Shown in pieces: positions 1 to 11,371 of a stretch of DNA of 64,000 bases (position 1 is its first letter; every line of letters begins with the position of its first letter). Position numbers and translations under genes: made by a program. Origin of the DNA: Silene latifolia (taxonomy: Eukaryota > Streptophyta > Magnoliopsida > Caryophyllales > Caryophyllaceae). The notes below the pieces were generated by a model. It searched no databases, was not told the origin of the DNA, and saw nothing but the letters and a program-made list of their open reading frames with translations. The DNA lies in assembly GCF_048544455.1 (NCBI RefSeq), contig NC_133530.1, positions 17,537,748 through 17,601,747 on the forward strand. The letters run 5' to 3'.

Positions 1-290
1 CATGTAATCTTTATTTTTTTTTAAAGAAAATGATTAATAATTGACAAACGTCTCTCCAAATAGAATTTTACTCTTTTTTTTATGGGTCACTAATTACATT
101 ATCATCATAAAATGTATATTTTTTGTAGTAAGAATTATCCATCATTGTTGTATTGTCACTCATTAAATAATTTATAATGAAATACTAAATACAAATTATT
201 TGAGAAAATGTGACATGGAATAAAATTTAATGCATTAGTGTCATGGAATAAAATTTAATGTATTAGCTAGCCTTTTAACTATATTGTATA
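1..290. other. AT-rich intergenic DNA
   Basis: No coding potential is visible. A short imperfect tandem duplication lies at about 211-265, where the phrase TGGAATAAAATTTAATG occurs twice about 30 bases apart. Confidence 0.6.
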
Positions 291-700
291 GATGGTACCC
301 CTAATTGTTGTCATTATCACTAGGTGCACCCCTAAACTTTATTTTCCGTCAATTAAACTCAGTTTTAGGCATTAACTGATGACTTGGACGCGTAACCAAG
401 CTTGTCATTTATTATCCCATGACATATGGACTCTATTAGGCTCAATATTCATCTCGATCCTAATATTTATTGATATATATGGGCTAAAAAAATTTTGAAG
501 GGAAATTTATTGATCTCGTGCCAAATTATCACGTCCAAAGATGGATATTGAGCCTAATAGAGTCCTTATGTCATGGATGATAAATGACAAGCTTGGTTAC
601 GCGTCCAAGTAATCACTTAACGCCTAAAACTGAGTTTAATTGACGAAAAATAAAATTTAGGGGTACACTTAGTGATAATGACAATTATGGGTACCATGTA
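291..700. repeat. Long fold-back (inverted-repeat) element
   Basis: Two arms of about 160 bases (291-455 and 540-700) are near-perfect reverse complements around a spacer of about 85 bases. Shared landmarks are ATGGTACCC at the outer ends, TTGTCATTATCACTA just inside, GGACGCGTAACCAAGCTTG in mid-arm and CTCTATTAGGCTCAATAT near the loop. The phrase GGGGTACCATGTAG recurs twice just outside the right arm (717-760), so the original element may have been longer on that side. No coding potential. A transcript would form a long hairpin. The superfamily is unassigned because no convincing TSD is visible. Confidence 0.8.
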
Positions 701-889
701 TGTTTTAAAAAGTGTAGGGGTACCATGTAGAAAGTCAAAAAATTGAGGGGTACCATGTAGAATATCCCTTATAGCTATTTAATGATATAATTAATAATCT
801 TCCCTAATTGTTATTGGCACAAAATTTAAGGTTTTGATTAAAATAAGCATAAAGTTAGGGTGGGATAATTGGAGAGAGGGAAGGTATTA

Positions 890-1272
890 GACCATCCCCA
901 AGCAAAGGTCGCGTTAATTAGGTCGTGACCCGGTTTACTCTTAATCTCACTTTATTTATTTTGACCTACTTTCACCCTCCCAAGTAGAAGGTCACGACCT
1001 AGGTCGTTAACCCAATCATTTTTCACTTTCCAACCAATTACATCTCTCCATATTACATCACCTTTTCATATATATATTTTTTTATTAATTATTAATATTG
1101 TCATCCAATCACATATCGCCACCTATAGGTCATGAGTTGGGTCAATTTACTCCACCAAAGGTCACAAATTGACCTCCTCTCTCCAAATGTCACCATAATT
1201 TTTTGGTTAATTGGTGATTAGTGTGACCAAGCAAGGTCATGACCTAGCAATTGACCTTGCTTGAGGATGATC
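890..1272. mobile_element. PIF/Harbinger-like (Tourist) MITE
   Basis: This 383-bp element has terminal inverted repeats: GACCATCCCCAAGCAAAGGTC at the left, and the complement of GATCATCCTCAAGCAAGGTC at the right. It is flanked by TTA at 887-889 and 1273-1275, the 3-bp TWA-type target typical of PIF/Harbinger. The interior is rich in GGTCACGACC-like inverted phrases and has no ORF. Confidence 0.8.
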
Positions 1273-1287
1273 TTATGAGTCACAAAT

Positions 1288-1469
1288 TCTCACTTTAGAC
1301 TGACACTATTCATCTAAAGTTGTAAACGGGTCAAATATACACCACTTTCATAATAAGACAAACAACAAGTGAGATGTCATAACTTTGTCTTATTATGTAA
1401 GTGGTGTGACATATTTGACCCATCTACACTTTAGACGGATATACCCGTGTCTAGAGTAAGACTAATTTA
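1288..1469. mobile_element. Small fold-back MITE
   Basis: The two halves are imperfect reverse complements. ATCTAAAGTTGTAAACGGGT followed by CAAATATACACCACTT pairs with AAGTGGTGTGACATATTTG and ACCCATCTACACTTTAGAC around a centre near 1375. The outer ends read CTCACTTTAGAC and GTCTAGAGTAAGAC. No TSD could be fixed, so the superfamily is open. Confidence 0.6.
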
Positions 1470-1716
1470 TTGTGGATAGTGTTGTGGGTGAGGTGATTAA
1501 AATAAGTATAAAGTAGGAGTATTGTGGGGTATTGTTGTGGGGTGAGGTGATTAAAATAAGCATAAAATTTTACCAAAAAAGGAGATAGATAAGGTATTAT
1601 GAATAGACGAAAAAAGAAATAGAGAAAGTTATTTAGAATAGGAGGGAGTATAAAGTTTAGCTGATTTGCTGAGTTAATTTATTGACGTGCATGTCTAACT
1701 GTCTTAGGGCTAGCTA

Positions 1717-1808
1717 CTCCCTTTGTCCTCCGTCCTAATTATTTGTTTACCTTTTAATACTTCGTACAATGAATATAAAAGTTAAATAGATAACTGAGAC
1801 GGAAAAAG
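1717..1808. mobile_element. Stowaway MITE, 92 bp
   Basis: The left end CTCCCTTTGTCCTCCGTCC and the right end GAGACGGAAAAAG are degenerate Stowaway (Tc1/mariner) termini. TA dinucleotides flank it at 1715-1716 and 1809-1810. The interior is AT-rich and non-coding. Confidence 0.65.
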
Positions 1809-2123
1809 TATTTTTTTTTTCTTTGTTTTTTTGGGAATTTGTTGGCTACTTAGTTTGCTACTTGTCGAGTTGTTATTGAATTATTAGAATGGACAGAAGA
1901 CAATCTTATTTTCTTATGGTTTTGATGTTGCTACTGACTTCCTCTATGCTTGCAGGGAAAGGAATCCAGATCTGGATCTACGAGATTTGCACCTACCCAT
2001 TCCGGTCCAGTGCGGTTAACGCGGAACTGGATTTGGGACCGGCAGGCCCCGGTTCAGAGTCGACCGGTTACCATCCCTAATCTAAACTTTGACGCAGAAT
2101 TACTTGTTACTGGATTAAGAGGA

Positions 2124-2584
2124 ATGAGTGATATACAAAGCGCTATTCAGCTTGTTCTTCAGCTGGTTAGCGCCGAAGTAGCCTTGTACTCTGATCTCAA
2201 AGACGATGCAAATTCCATAAAGAGGGAATTGCAGTACATCTCGAGTAGGCTAATGAATGCCGAAGAGAGAGCTGAGGGAGATGATGCAGCCAAAGCTTGG
2301 TTGATACAAGTACGAGACTTTGCTTTCGACATTGAGGATGCCATAGAACGGTATTAGCTGTTCCTGAAGAAAAGTACAGCTTCTAAGTTGAAACACTATA
2401 TATTACAAGATATGCGCAATATGGCGTATAAAATGAAATCCTTACTCGAAGATGCAACTCGTATTACAGCAGGAGGAGACCGACTAATGTTTATTAGTGA
2501 CAATGGTACTCAGCGTGGTGAATGCAGCAACAATCAAGCCAGACTAAGTAGATCCTTGAATCAGTGTACTACGATGACAGCTGG
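2124..2584 (+). pseudogene. CNL immune receptor, part 1: Rx-type coiled-coil domain
   Basis: The frame from ATG 2124 encodes a typical Rx-N coiled coil: a start like MSDIQSAIQLVLQL, then LKRELQYISSRL-type heptads, the AKAWLIQVRDFAFDIEDAIE block (EDVID-like motif region), and RNMAYKMKSLLED. A TAG at 2355-2357 (ERY-stop-LFLKKS) interrupts the frame, which then continues to the insertion of the Copia element after 2584. An upstream in-frame ATG at 1950 gives an unlikely N-extension; 2124 fits the family start. Such proteins act in the cytosol as intracellular immune receptors. Joining across the insertion (dropping one GCTGG copy) keeps the frame into part 2, so the insertion hit an already coding-competent exon. 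The TAG is one base from a sense codon and could be a consensus error. Confidence 0.8.
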
Positions 2585-2804
2585 TGTTAGAGAATAATTG
2601 TAGTCAATTATTCTTCTATATCTTTGTTAATATTGTGTCAATATTTAGTCAAATATTGTTAGTTAGTTTCCTTATTCTTAGCATTGTTTTAGGTAACTAA
2701 TCTTCTCTAATTAGGTTAACCTAGCTATTGTAATTGCTATATAAACATTGTACCCTTCTCATTGTAACTAATTCAATTTAATATAACGATTTCCAATCTC
2801 TACA
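2585..2804 (+). repeat. 5' LTR of the Ale-like Copia
   Basis: Begins TGTTAGAGAATAATTG and ends TCTCTACA. A TATATAAA box lies at 2738-2745. By my reading it is identical over 220 bases to the 3' LTR at 14167-14386. The primer-binding site TGGTATCAG (initiator tRNA-Met type) follows immediately at 2805. Confidence 0.93.
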
Positions 2805-2865
2805 TGGTATCAGGAGAAAGGTCTCTCCGATCCTCAAAATTTTCCTAACTTTTTTTCCACGCCTA

Positions 2866-5552
2866 ATGTCAGGCTCCACCATTCCCAATGAAGCCGAGCC
2901 AACCAAACCGCTCGTGCTTCTCAATGTGCATTCCGTCGCTAAATTCGATGGAACCAACTATCGTCAATGGAGTTTCCAACTTGAAACTCTCCTTCAAGGC
3001 TATGGTCTATCATCCTTCATTGATGGATCTGCCCCACCTCCCAAACTTCTCACAGAAAAAGACAAACCCTCGGTTCCTAACCCTGCGTACAGTACTTGGT
3101 ATCGGCAAGATAGGCTCCTACTCGGTGCCGTGGCTAGCACCCTAACTGCCTCTGTCAGTCCCTTACTCAACCGTGAACACACCACCCAACAAGCCTGGGA
3201 TGCTCTTGCCTCCACCTATGCACGAGCATCTCGCGGCCACATCAAACAACTCCGTCACAAACTCAAACATACCACCAAAGGTACCCTTTCCATTACCGAT
3301 TACATGAACTCTGTCAAAACCATTGCTAATGACCTTGCTCAACTTGGTGAAATTCTTTCTCAGGAGGACATCACTGATCATATCATTGATGGACTTCCCT
3401 CTACCTATCAATCGGTCATTGATGCGGTCAATGCCCGAGACAACCCAATCTCCTTCACTGAGTTTCACGAAAAACTCATTCGTCAGGAACTCGTGCTTCA
3501 ACAAACCGAGGCCACTCAATCTGCCTCCTTCACACCCATGGCTCACCCAACCTACACTCGACATTCCGCTGCTCGAACTCAAACCCCATCTACCCCACGC
3601 ACCCCTGCCACCACCCAACCATCCACCACACCCAACCAAAATCCAACCAATCCCTTTCGTGGAAAGTGTCAATGGTGCCATGTTCAAGGTCACACCTTGT
3701 CTTACTGCCCAATTTTTAAGGCCCTCTACCCTGATATTCGAGTCCCGCCATATGTCCGCACTCCCACTACAACCACTCCACCACCAGCTCAACCCCAAGC
3801 TCACCCCACGGCCCTCAACCCGCAGCCTGTCCCCTCCCCGTGGCTCCTTGACAGCGGTGCATCTCATCATGTCACCGCTGATTTGGCTAATCTCGCTCTT
3901 CACTATCCTTATGATGGTACCGATGAGATAGTCATTGGTGACGGTTCCGGGTTGCCCATCTCCAATTCTGGTTCTACTTCTCTACCCTATTCCTCTAATT
4001 TATCTTTTAAATTAAGCAACGTACTTCATGTTCCAACTATGCACAAAAACATAATCTCCGTTTCCCAATTTTGCGCCGATAATAATGTCTGTATTAATTT
4101 CAATTCTTCATCTTTTGTTGTGAAGGACTCTAAATCAGGTGCTACTCTCTTCACTGGACCAGCCAAGGATGGTGTCTACTACTGGCCGTCTCCGTCATCT
4201 CCGCAAGCCCACTCCACATCCGTCCAACAAGCCGACCTTCATCACCGTTTTGGTCATCCACACTTGGCTGTATTTAATCAAATTGTTTCTAGCTTAAACA
4301 TAAAATCATCTACTTTGAATAATACCGATAATTGTCCTGCTTGCTCAATTTATAAAAGCCACAAGCTTTCATTTACTGCTTCCTCGCTCAAAACGCATTT
4401 CCCACTTGAAGTTGTATTTAGCGATTTGTGGACTTCACCTCTATACTCGTTTGATAACTATAAATACTACGTAATTTTCGTTGATCATTACACGAAATTT
4501 ACGTGGTTATTTCCACTAAAGAAAAAATCCGACACACATAAAATATTTCTTAATTTCAAAGCATTTGTCGAAAAACAATTTTCCCGTCCTCTTCTCACTC
4601 TTTACTCCGACAATGGCGGTGAATTCGAAAAATTAAAACCCGACCTTGCCACTGCCGGAGTCCAACACCTTACATCACCCCCACATACCCCAGAACATAA
4701 CGGCTTCGCGGAACGACGGCATCGCCATGTAGTTGACACCGGTCTTGCGCTGCTCTCCCACTCCTCCATGCCCATCACGTTTTGGACCCTTGCCTTCCAA
4801 ACCGCAGTCTACCTCATCAATCGCATGCCTACATCCACCCTTGGCCATCAATCCCCATATTCTCGCCTCTTTCAAACTCCACCCAAATATCACAACCTAC
4901 ATAATTTCGGCAGCCTATGCTATCCTTGGCTCCGACCCTACACTCATCATAAACTCGATCCACGTTCCATTGCTTGTGTCTTCGTAGGCTACTCACCCAC
5001 TCAACATGCTTACATGTGCCTTGACCCAACCACCAATCGCATCTATGTGTCTCGCCATGTTCGCTTTGTTGAAAATTCCTACCCCTTTGCCTCACAACCG
5101 TCCACTACTCCTCTCCCTACCTCCTCATCCTGGTGTGAGGTCACGATACCCCTCATCCAGCCAAACACACCACAACCCGACCCTACCCCAACACAACCAA
5201 ACCCCACCACACCTCCTGATTCCCCACGCACGGACATCCCCACTGATCCTACTACTCCTCGCACTCATAACAACATCACCCATGTCTACACTCGTCGACC
5301 CCCATCCACCTCTCAGCCTACCATCGAACCCACTGCCTCCGCTGCTACACCAACGCAACCACCCCCCACCCACACGCACGCTACTCGTGCTTCCCATAAC
5401 ATCTTCAAACCCATTGACAAACTCAACCTCACCGCTCAATTGCAGTCCACCGAGCCACGCACCACAAAACAGGCACTCTCTGATCCGAAATGGCGTTCAG
5501 CCATGGACGAACAATTCCACGCCCTTCAAACTAACCAAACCTGGGAACTAGT
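2866..5552 (+). pseudogene. Copia gag-protease-integrase and start of RT (5' part of split polyprotein)
   Basis: An uninterrupted frame runs from ATG 2866 to the nested insertion, about 895 codons. Visible domains: gag (KFDGTNYRQW near residue 25); a CCHC zinc knuckle with C-x2-C-x4-H-x4-C at about residues 268-281; retropepsin with DSGAS at about 329; the integrase zinc region (HHRFGH, later CPAC); and the integrase core with Asp in FSDLW (about 519), Asp in YSDNGGEF (about 580) and Glu in the NGFAERR block (about 615). The RT N-terminus then begins (ALSDPKWRSAMDEQFHAL). The frame would read on 14 codons into the inserted LTR to TAA 5593. Its continuation is at 12729. Codon use is C-rich in the proline/threonine linkers. 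Confidence 0.93.
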
Positions 5553-6907
5553 TGTAACACCCCCATACTCCAAGTGCCTTACCAGGACCACTTAAGGCAT
5601 GGAAATGCTACCATCTCGGTTACCCGAGGCAATGATTATCATAAGACAACAAAGAAACATATTTAAATAATAATTAACGTTTAAAGTGATTACATGCCAA
5701 AAATCAAAACTAATAAAGAGATACAAGTTCTCCAAAACTATCTACTATCAAAAGACTATAAAAACTATCAAACACAGCGGAAGACTTCTAAACTGCATCG
5801 TGGTGACTCCTCCCAGTTACCCCATACGCATCACTCATACCGCTCAATAAGCGCTCACCACCCCGAATGGATCACCACAAGTTTTAAAACATTTAAACGG
5901 GTCGAAGACTAATCACACAATCAATATAGATAACAACAATAAGATAAACAGACAAATTAACCGAATCACACACACACACACACACACACACCACCAACTC
6001 CCAACATCTCAATATCGTGTCCACTTTGGACCCATTACGCGATGGGGACCGCGGCCGTTCCCACCTAAGCCCCGCTCATCATACCGAGCGATAACCCTGT
6101 CCCATTAATGTGCACATCCCCTTCCGTGGCGGGTTCCACGAAGGGCGAAACTAGGGCGTGAGATCACTCTCGCAAGTGACCCCACTCAGCCGAGAACGCA
6201 TCTCGAGAGCCATAGAAACCAATCACAATCACAATCACAATCACAATCACAATCACAATCATCACATCAAACAACTAACTACAGACATCACCAATATCCC
6301 ATTATGGGACTAATGCGAGTAGAAATACCCGGAAAGCACAACACGCAGACGGTATCTACGGTTGTATCAAAACGGCTCCTCTACGAATTCTCCTCCTACC
6401 ATACAACACATAGATGCTACCATTCAAATACTACTCATAAAAACCCCCAATTCCTAAATTAGGGTTTCATCAATCTTAACAAAACATTATAGAAATTATA
6501 TTAAAAGCTTACCCTCGACGCAAGGAATCCAACGACACGAACTACGATACGAACCGACCGTCGAACTCGGAATTGTCAAGAACGCGATTAGGAAGAAGAA
6601 CTAGTTGCTTTCTCTCTTAAACATGTTTTAGGTTTTGTAAAAAGTGATTTAAAACAATTACGAATATGTTTAAATACCTTAATCGCGTAATTAACAAAAC
6701 CCGAGAAAACTCCCCGTCAAAAATAGGACACTCGATCGAGTACCCAAGGTACTCGATCGAGTACCCCCTTACTCGATCGAGTACCCTGACTACTCGATCG
6801 AGTACCCAACAGGTCAGAAACTATTTTATTTCGCAACTTACCCTTACTCGACAGAGTAAGGCCTACTCGATAGAGTACCCCGAGACTTATAAATACGGAG
6901 TATTACA
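5553..6907 (-). repeat. Left LTR (3' LTR in element sense) of the LARD-like element
   Basis: Runs from TGTAACACCCCCATACTCC to ACGGAGTATTACA on the + strand. It contains a (CA)n run at about 5969-5991, a CACAAT hexamer array at about 6221-6264, and a cluster of CTCGATCGAG palindromes from 6731 to 6802 with two degenerate copies to 6870. Differences from the right LTR are bunched, for example at 5829-5900 and 6013-6060. Confidence 0.92.
6731..6870. repeat. TACTCGATCGAGTA palindrome cluster (left LTR)
   Basis: Four copies of the self-complementary core CTCGATCGAG occur at about 6731, 6752, 6772 and 6793, spaced roughly 20 bases. Two degenerate copies (ACTCGACAGAGTA, ACTCGATAGAGTA) follow near 6846 and 6866. 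The spacing is about two helical turns. Confidence 0.85.
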
Positions 6908-9900
6908 GTCTTCCCTCCTTAAAAAGAACTTCGTCCCCGAAGTTCAACCCATACATAAAAACAAACATGCTAACTCGATCAAGACACAACAACGTAACTA
7001 AGAACTCAAAACAAAACTCCAACCCAAACATGAACTCGTAACACCAACTCCACTAACTATTCCTACCTCCACAACATGGCTCACGATATCGTATCAACTC
7101 CACATATATATATATCTCACGACACCAACTCCATACATAACCAACTACCATCCTCTAACGCTGCTAGCTCCATAATATCATCCACTATCAAATCCAAAAT
7201 CAAGACACTCATAGACATCAAACGGAATGTTACATTCTACCACCCTTAAAAGGAACTTCGTCCTCGAAGTTTACTCACACTCATACTCTCATCATCCAAC
7301 TGTCAACACTATCAAAGTATTCTCGCATTCCTAACATCAAACTACTACAAGCACGGCATGGCCTTTTAACACCATCAACCACAACATATACAAATCCATA
7401 TCTTATTGCTACACCAACACTCTACTTCCAAATATACTACCATGTGAACAACCATCAAAATCTCTTTTATCGCATCCTACTCCTCTTAAGATAAATGTTA
7501 CGTCCTCGTAACTCACTAATACTAAATCCTAGATATATCTTTTCATTACCCTCTTTACCACCACATGTCAAAGATAACCGTCTATAAACCAAACACTCAC
7601 CATGCATATATCCAAGGCTCGCTCTCTTACTTAAACATTTCTCATAACTCAACTCATTTGGCATACCACCTAACCTATACCATAAAACTCGTAGCAAAAT
7701 CACCATACTAACTCTCCATTATTTCTGCAAAACAACATACCTCTCTATGTAAGGCACTTATCTCCCAGAAGCATAACTCATGATCCACACTCGTTACGTA
7801 CACGCACACTAGATCCTCAAGTTCTTTCTTCCATTACCGCAAAACTCATACACAACTTAACATGACACTAATTCCCAATACCCTACACTCACTGTCTCAA
7901 CAAAAGATTATGAACCATCTGCATCTTTCGGGTCATTACCACACATGTTCTACGACTCACTTGCCATTACCATGTCTACTGAAACCTTAACTAGAACAAG
8001 ATCATAATTATTGTAACAACCTCTCACAACCGTGTCCCATTAACAGAATGTCACTATACTATGACAACAACGAAAACATATACAACTCTATGTATATCAT
8101 ACTCTACCCTCATTCCCAACTTAACCAGGTAAAGAAAACATCAATAAACAAGACAACTGTCTATCTACACAAACTGAAACTCGCAGGGAACAATATCAAA
8201 CAAAACAACAATCTATGTATAACTGCTATGTACTTTCGAAACTCGAATCATAATCATCCTGCCTACTCCACCACAACCGGTGACGGCATCACAACACCGC
8301 CACCAACAGCCACACCGCAGTGCGAAAATACCCGCATCACAACACTAAATATCGTGCTCGGATCACCACCCGAGGCACCACAACCACATCGATAGTCATC
8401 ACGACTGCATACAACTCCCATAAATACTGACTCAGAATAATTTCTCAGACAAGAAAAACTTACTCAAATCCACTTTACTAAATCATAACACCACATATTT
8501 TATGAATTAAACAGATAATAACCTCGTGAAGATCATCTCCTTACCATATCATGATTGATATGTACCATGAATACGACAGGCATAACTAGTCATGCCAAAA
8601 CAGTCAAATTATTACCCTTTTTTTTTTTTTTTTTTTTAAACATCCTTCCATTACGTTCTCGTATCCAACATGTATTACTGAGAAAATTGGATAACAACTT
8701 ATAATTATCACACCATACCATTTCTTGTGAGGTCACAACCTCACACAAACATTTATATATATGACATAGACCCATAATCACATCCAACCAGTCAATCCTG
8801 ATCACGTAAGTTACCACTCAACATAGGTTACCTGCCGCCCGAGCTTAACTCATATGCCCCTCATAACCTTTTCCCCTATTCGCACAACCATCACTTCCTG
8901 CCAAGTATAACCAGACCATTACTATTCAACCATTAGCATCCGCCTCATCTAACCACATCTTATACCCTCTCACAACCATACATATCCATCTGGTCTCTAC
9001 AAAATCAACCTCTTTAGAATTGCTACCTTTCTAATATACCATCACCCTTAACCATTAGTCACAAACGATAACACTACCACTGTCCGAACATCAAACCTCT
9101 TACACCCATCTCTAAACATCACGATTTCTTTCCTATCTTTGGTTGACATCCCAAATAACAAACATCGAATCCATCAACAAAATTACCTCAACATTCTTCC
9201 CAATACTATCCTTTATTGTATCTTCACCTAACTCTCCGCCAAAAACCTCGTATCGTGCAATTATTCTACCAACTTCTTACTTTCCTTAATTCCTCGAATC
9301 TCATTACTAATCATGTTGTCCCAAAACTCCTCTATGACCATTAACTAACATCCTCATGATTGGTAGCACACATCTCGACGACTCCTTACCTCTATATCAC
9401 ATAACTCCGGTCAACATTTTCTTAGATTTTATTCCCCTCATTCTTTTCCTTTACATCTACAAAATCAATTAACCATTCAACTCCTTATCACTTCTACCTA
9501 ACTCTTTAGTATTTAGGCACGTTCTCACCGCTCCAAAACTCACATCTAATTATTTCATATCGATATCATCTCACTCTTTCTTACCACAAATATTCTCTTA
9601 TTATGTCATCAATCACCCTTGCCACTAATCCATCCATTGAATCAACGTTCTTTGTTCAACAATTGCATCTCCTTATTACATCTCTAGAAATCAAAATTCC
9701 TTTCATACCGCTAATTGCCCAAGGAAAACCCACAATAGTTTCATCTCTTAAAAGCCAAATCTCGACCCCGCGACATGTCTCCACAAAATTCACTATATAC
9801 CACTCTTCTCAACCCCTTTAAAACGAACTTTCATTATGTATATTCTTAACCCACACGGCTCTTAACTACCTCCCTCCATAATTCTTTACACATCTCAAGT

Positions 9901-11371
9901 TGTCACTATCCATATCCTTACTCTCAATCCTTTCATTCTCACGTTCCTTAGACTCACATCATCCATTGCCCACATTCACTTACTTTTACGTTACTCAACA
10001 CACACTCATATCACTCATCCCATTTCATCTCAGAAAACATGCTCGATGTCTCAATTAAGCCATAACAATCTTCCTTTTCTTTTTCCACTATCTATTACAA
10101 CCACGTATAACTCATGTCCTCCCACCGAACTCATACTCACCACAGGTGCCACTCACTACACCACAAGATTGGGTAACTTACGCGTCAAGACCAACATACA
10201 TGTAAAACAATGCATAAAGAAGCAAAATAATAACTTTGAATTAAACATAATATGCAATGAATTCAAAAGATAAGCATATGACCCAAAACAGGTGTCACTA
10301 GATCGAGTACAGGACACTCGATCGAGTAAGGGACTTACTCGATCGAGTAGGTGAAGATCAGAAGCACGTAAAACAAATTGGGGGACACTCGATCGAGTAA
10401 GCGACGTACTCGATCGAGTACCCCTACTCGATCGAGTACCAAGGCTACTCGATCGAGTACCTACGCATTTCTCAAAGATTATCCGATTTTTAGAAAACAG
10501 TCATACCTCACTCATTTCTTGGTCAATTTGGGCGTGTGACCTATCGTTAGAATCGTAAAAGAGCAAGCTATCACCTCCAATTGGAATCACATTAAAATCA
10601 TTTACGCATCTCAAGTTATAACAGTTTAAAGACAACTTTGTCAGAATCGACGACATAACTATTTGATTTTTACTTCCAAACAACTTAAACAACAACCAAG
10701 TTAAACGAAAACAACCCAATACTCATGAAACCAGTAGCCCCAATCACATATTATTATTTTCGAAAACAAAGCAACAACATTCATCATGCACTACCCACAT
10801 GCTTTTATTCTATAGCCTTTCGTAAGACAAATCATACTCATACATTACAAATCCTATTCCATGTTACTAATACATCAATATTACAAATACACTTCGTCAC
10901 CTAAACATATTCATAATCACAAAATTCGTATTCTTATGCAATTGCTACTCCATCTTTTCCAATCAATTCATCTATTTCCAACACATTACTCATCATTCTC
11001 ATACACTTTTCTAACAATTCCAACCAACATTATAAATCAACTATCATGCAACATGCTTTCAATCAACAACATACGAAATCACATTATCACCATCTTTTCT
11101 ACACATTCCCTATTCTCCACATACATACATCCACTGATTCATGCCACACATCACTCCATAGGTACACAAAGCACAAGGTAAACACATAGCGATCCCGACT
11201 CATATCCCATGTGACCGGTTCAAAATTATAGGGCGAGTTCGCGACTTTAGGACGTCTCCCAAGTCTTTGCATTAGCTCCTACAACCTTTACCCCGGATTC
11301 ATTTTAATTGACTCCCTATATTCATTGGATTCATTGGTTACAGGTTTCAGGATCGTCGCTCTGATACCATT
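6908..11371. other. Interior of the LARD-like element: non-coding
   Basis: 4.46 kb, with the + strand rich in A and C. The longest open frames are about 115 codons (8048-8395) and 111 codons (overlapping the LTR); none shows a recognisable motif. Two near-copies of GGAACTTCGTCCTCGAAGTT-like sequence occur at about 6917-6944 and 7247-7271, possibly a duplicated 3' end. An A/T homopolymer lies at 8619-8637. A block of palindromes lies at 10299-10462. I recognise no captured gene. Confidence 0.75.
10299..10462. repeat. TACTCGATCGAGTA palindrome cluster (interior)
   Basis: Six exact CTCGATCGAG cores, plus one degenerate copy (TAGATCGAGTAC) at the start, lie in about 165 bases. They are separated by short spacers in two groups around the phrase AGAAGCACGTAAAACAAA. 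In element sense the block is about 0.9-1.1 kb inside the primer-site end. Confidence 0.85.

Larger units (their letters stand above)
786..1650. mobile_element. Stowaway-family MITE copy, interrupted by later MITEs
   Basis: The blocks 786-889 and 1470-1650 align in order with the complete 335-bp MITE at 31784-32118. Shared phrases include GGATAATTGGAGAGAGGGAA, GGTGAGGTGATTAAAATAAG and the terminal GGAGGGAGTA. The right terminus is intact and ends with TA at 1649-1650. The left terminus is degraded. The middle is occupied by the Harbinger-like MITE at 890-1272 and the fold-back at 1288-1469, so this is a nested stack of three small elements. Assignment rests on the match to the intact copy further along. 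Confidence 0.7.

Noticed and set aside
3163..3903. 246-codon minus-strand open frame
   Set aside because: It is the antisense shadow of the Copia gag-protease frame, Gly/Trp-rich from complementing Pro/Thr codons, with no motif.
8048..8395. 115-codon frame in the LARD interior
   Set aside because: Low-complexity Asn/Thr/Ile composition, no motif, and surrounded by equally AC-rich non-coding DNA.
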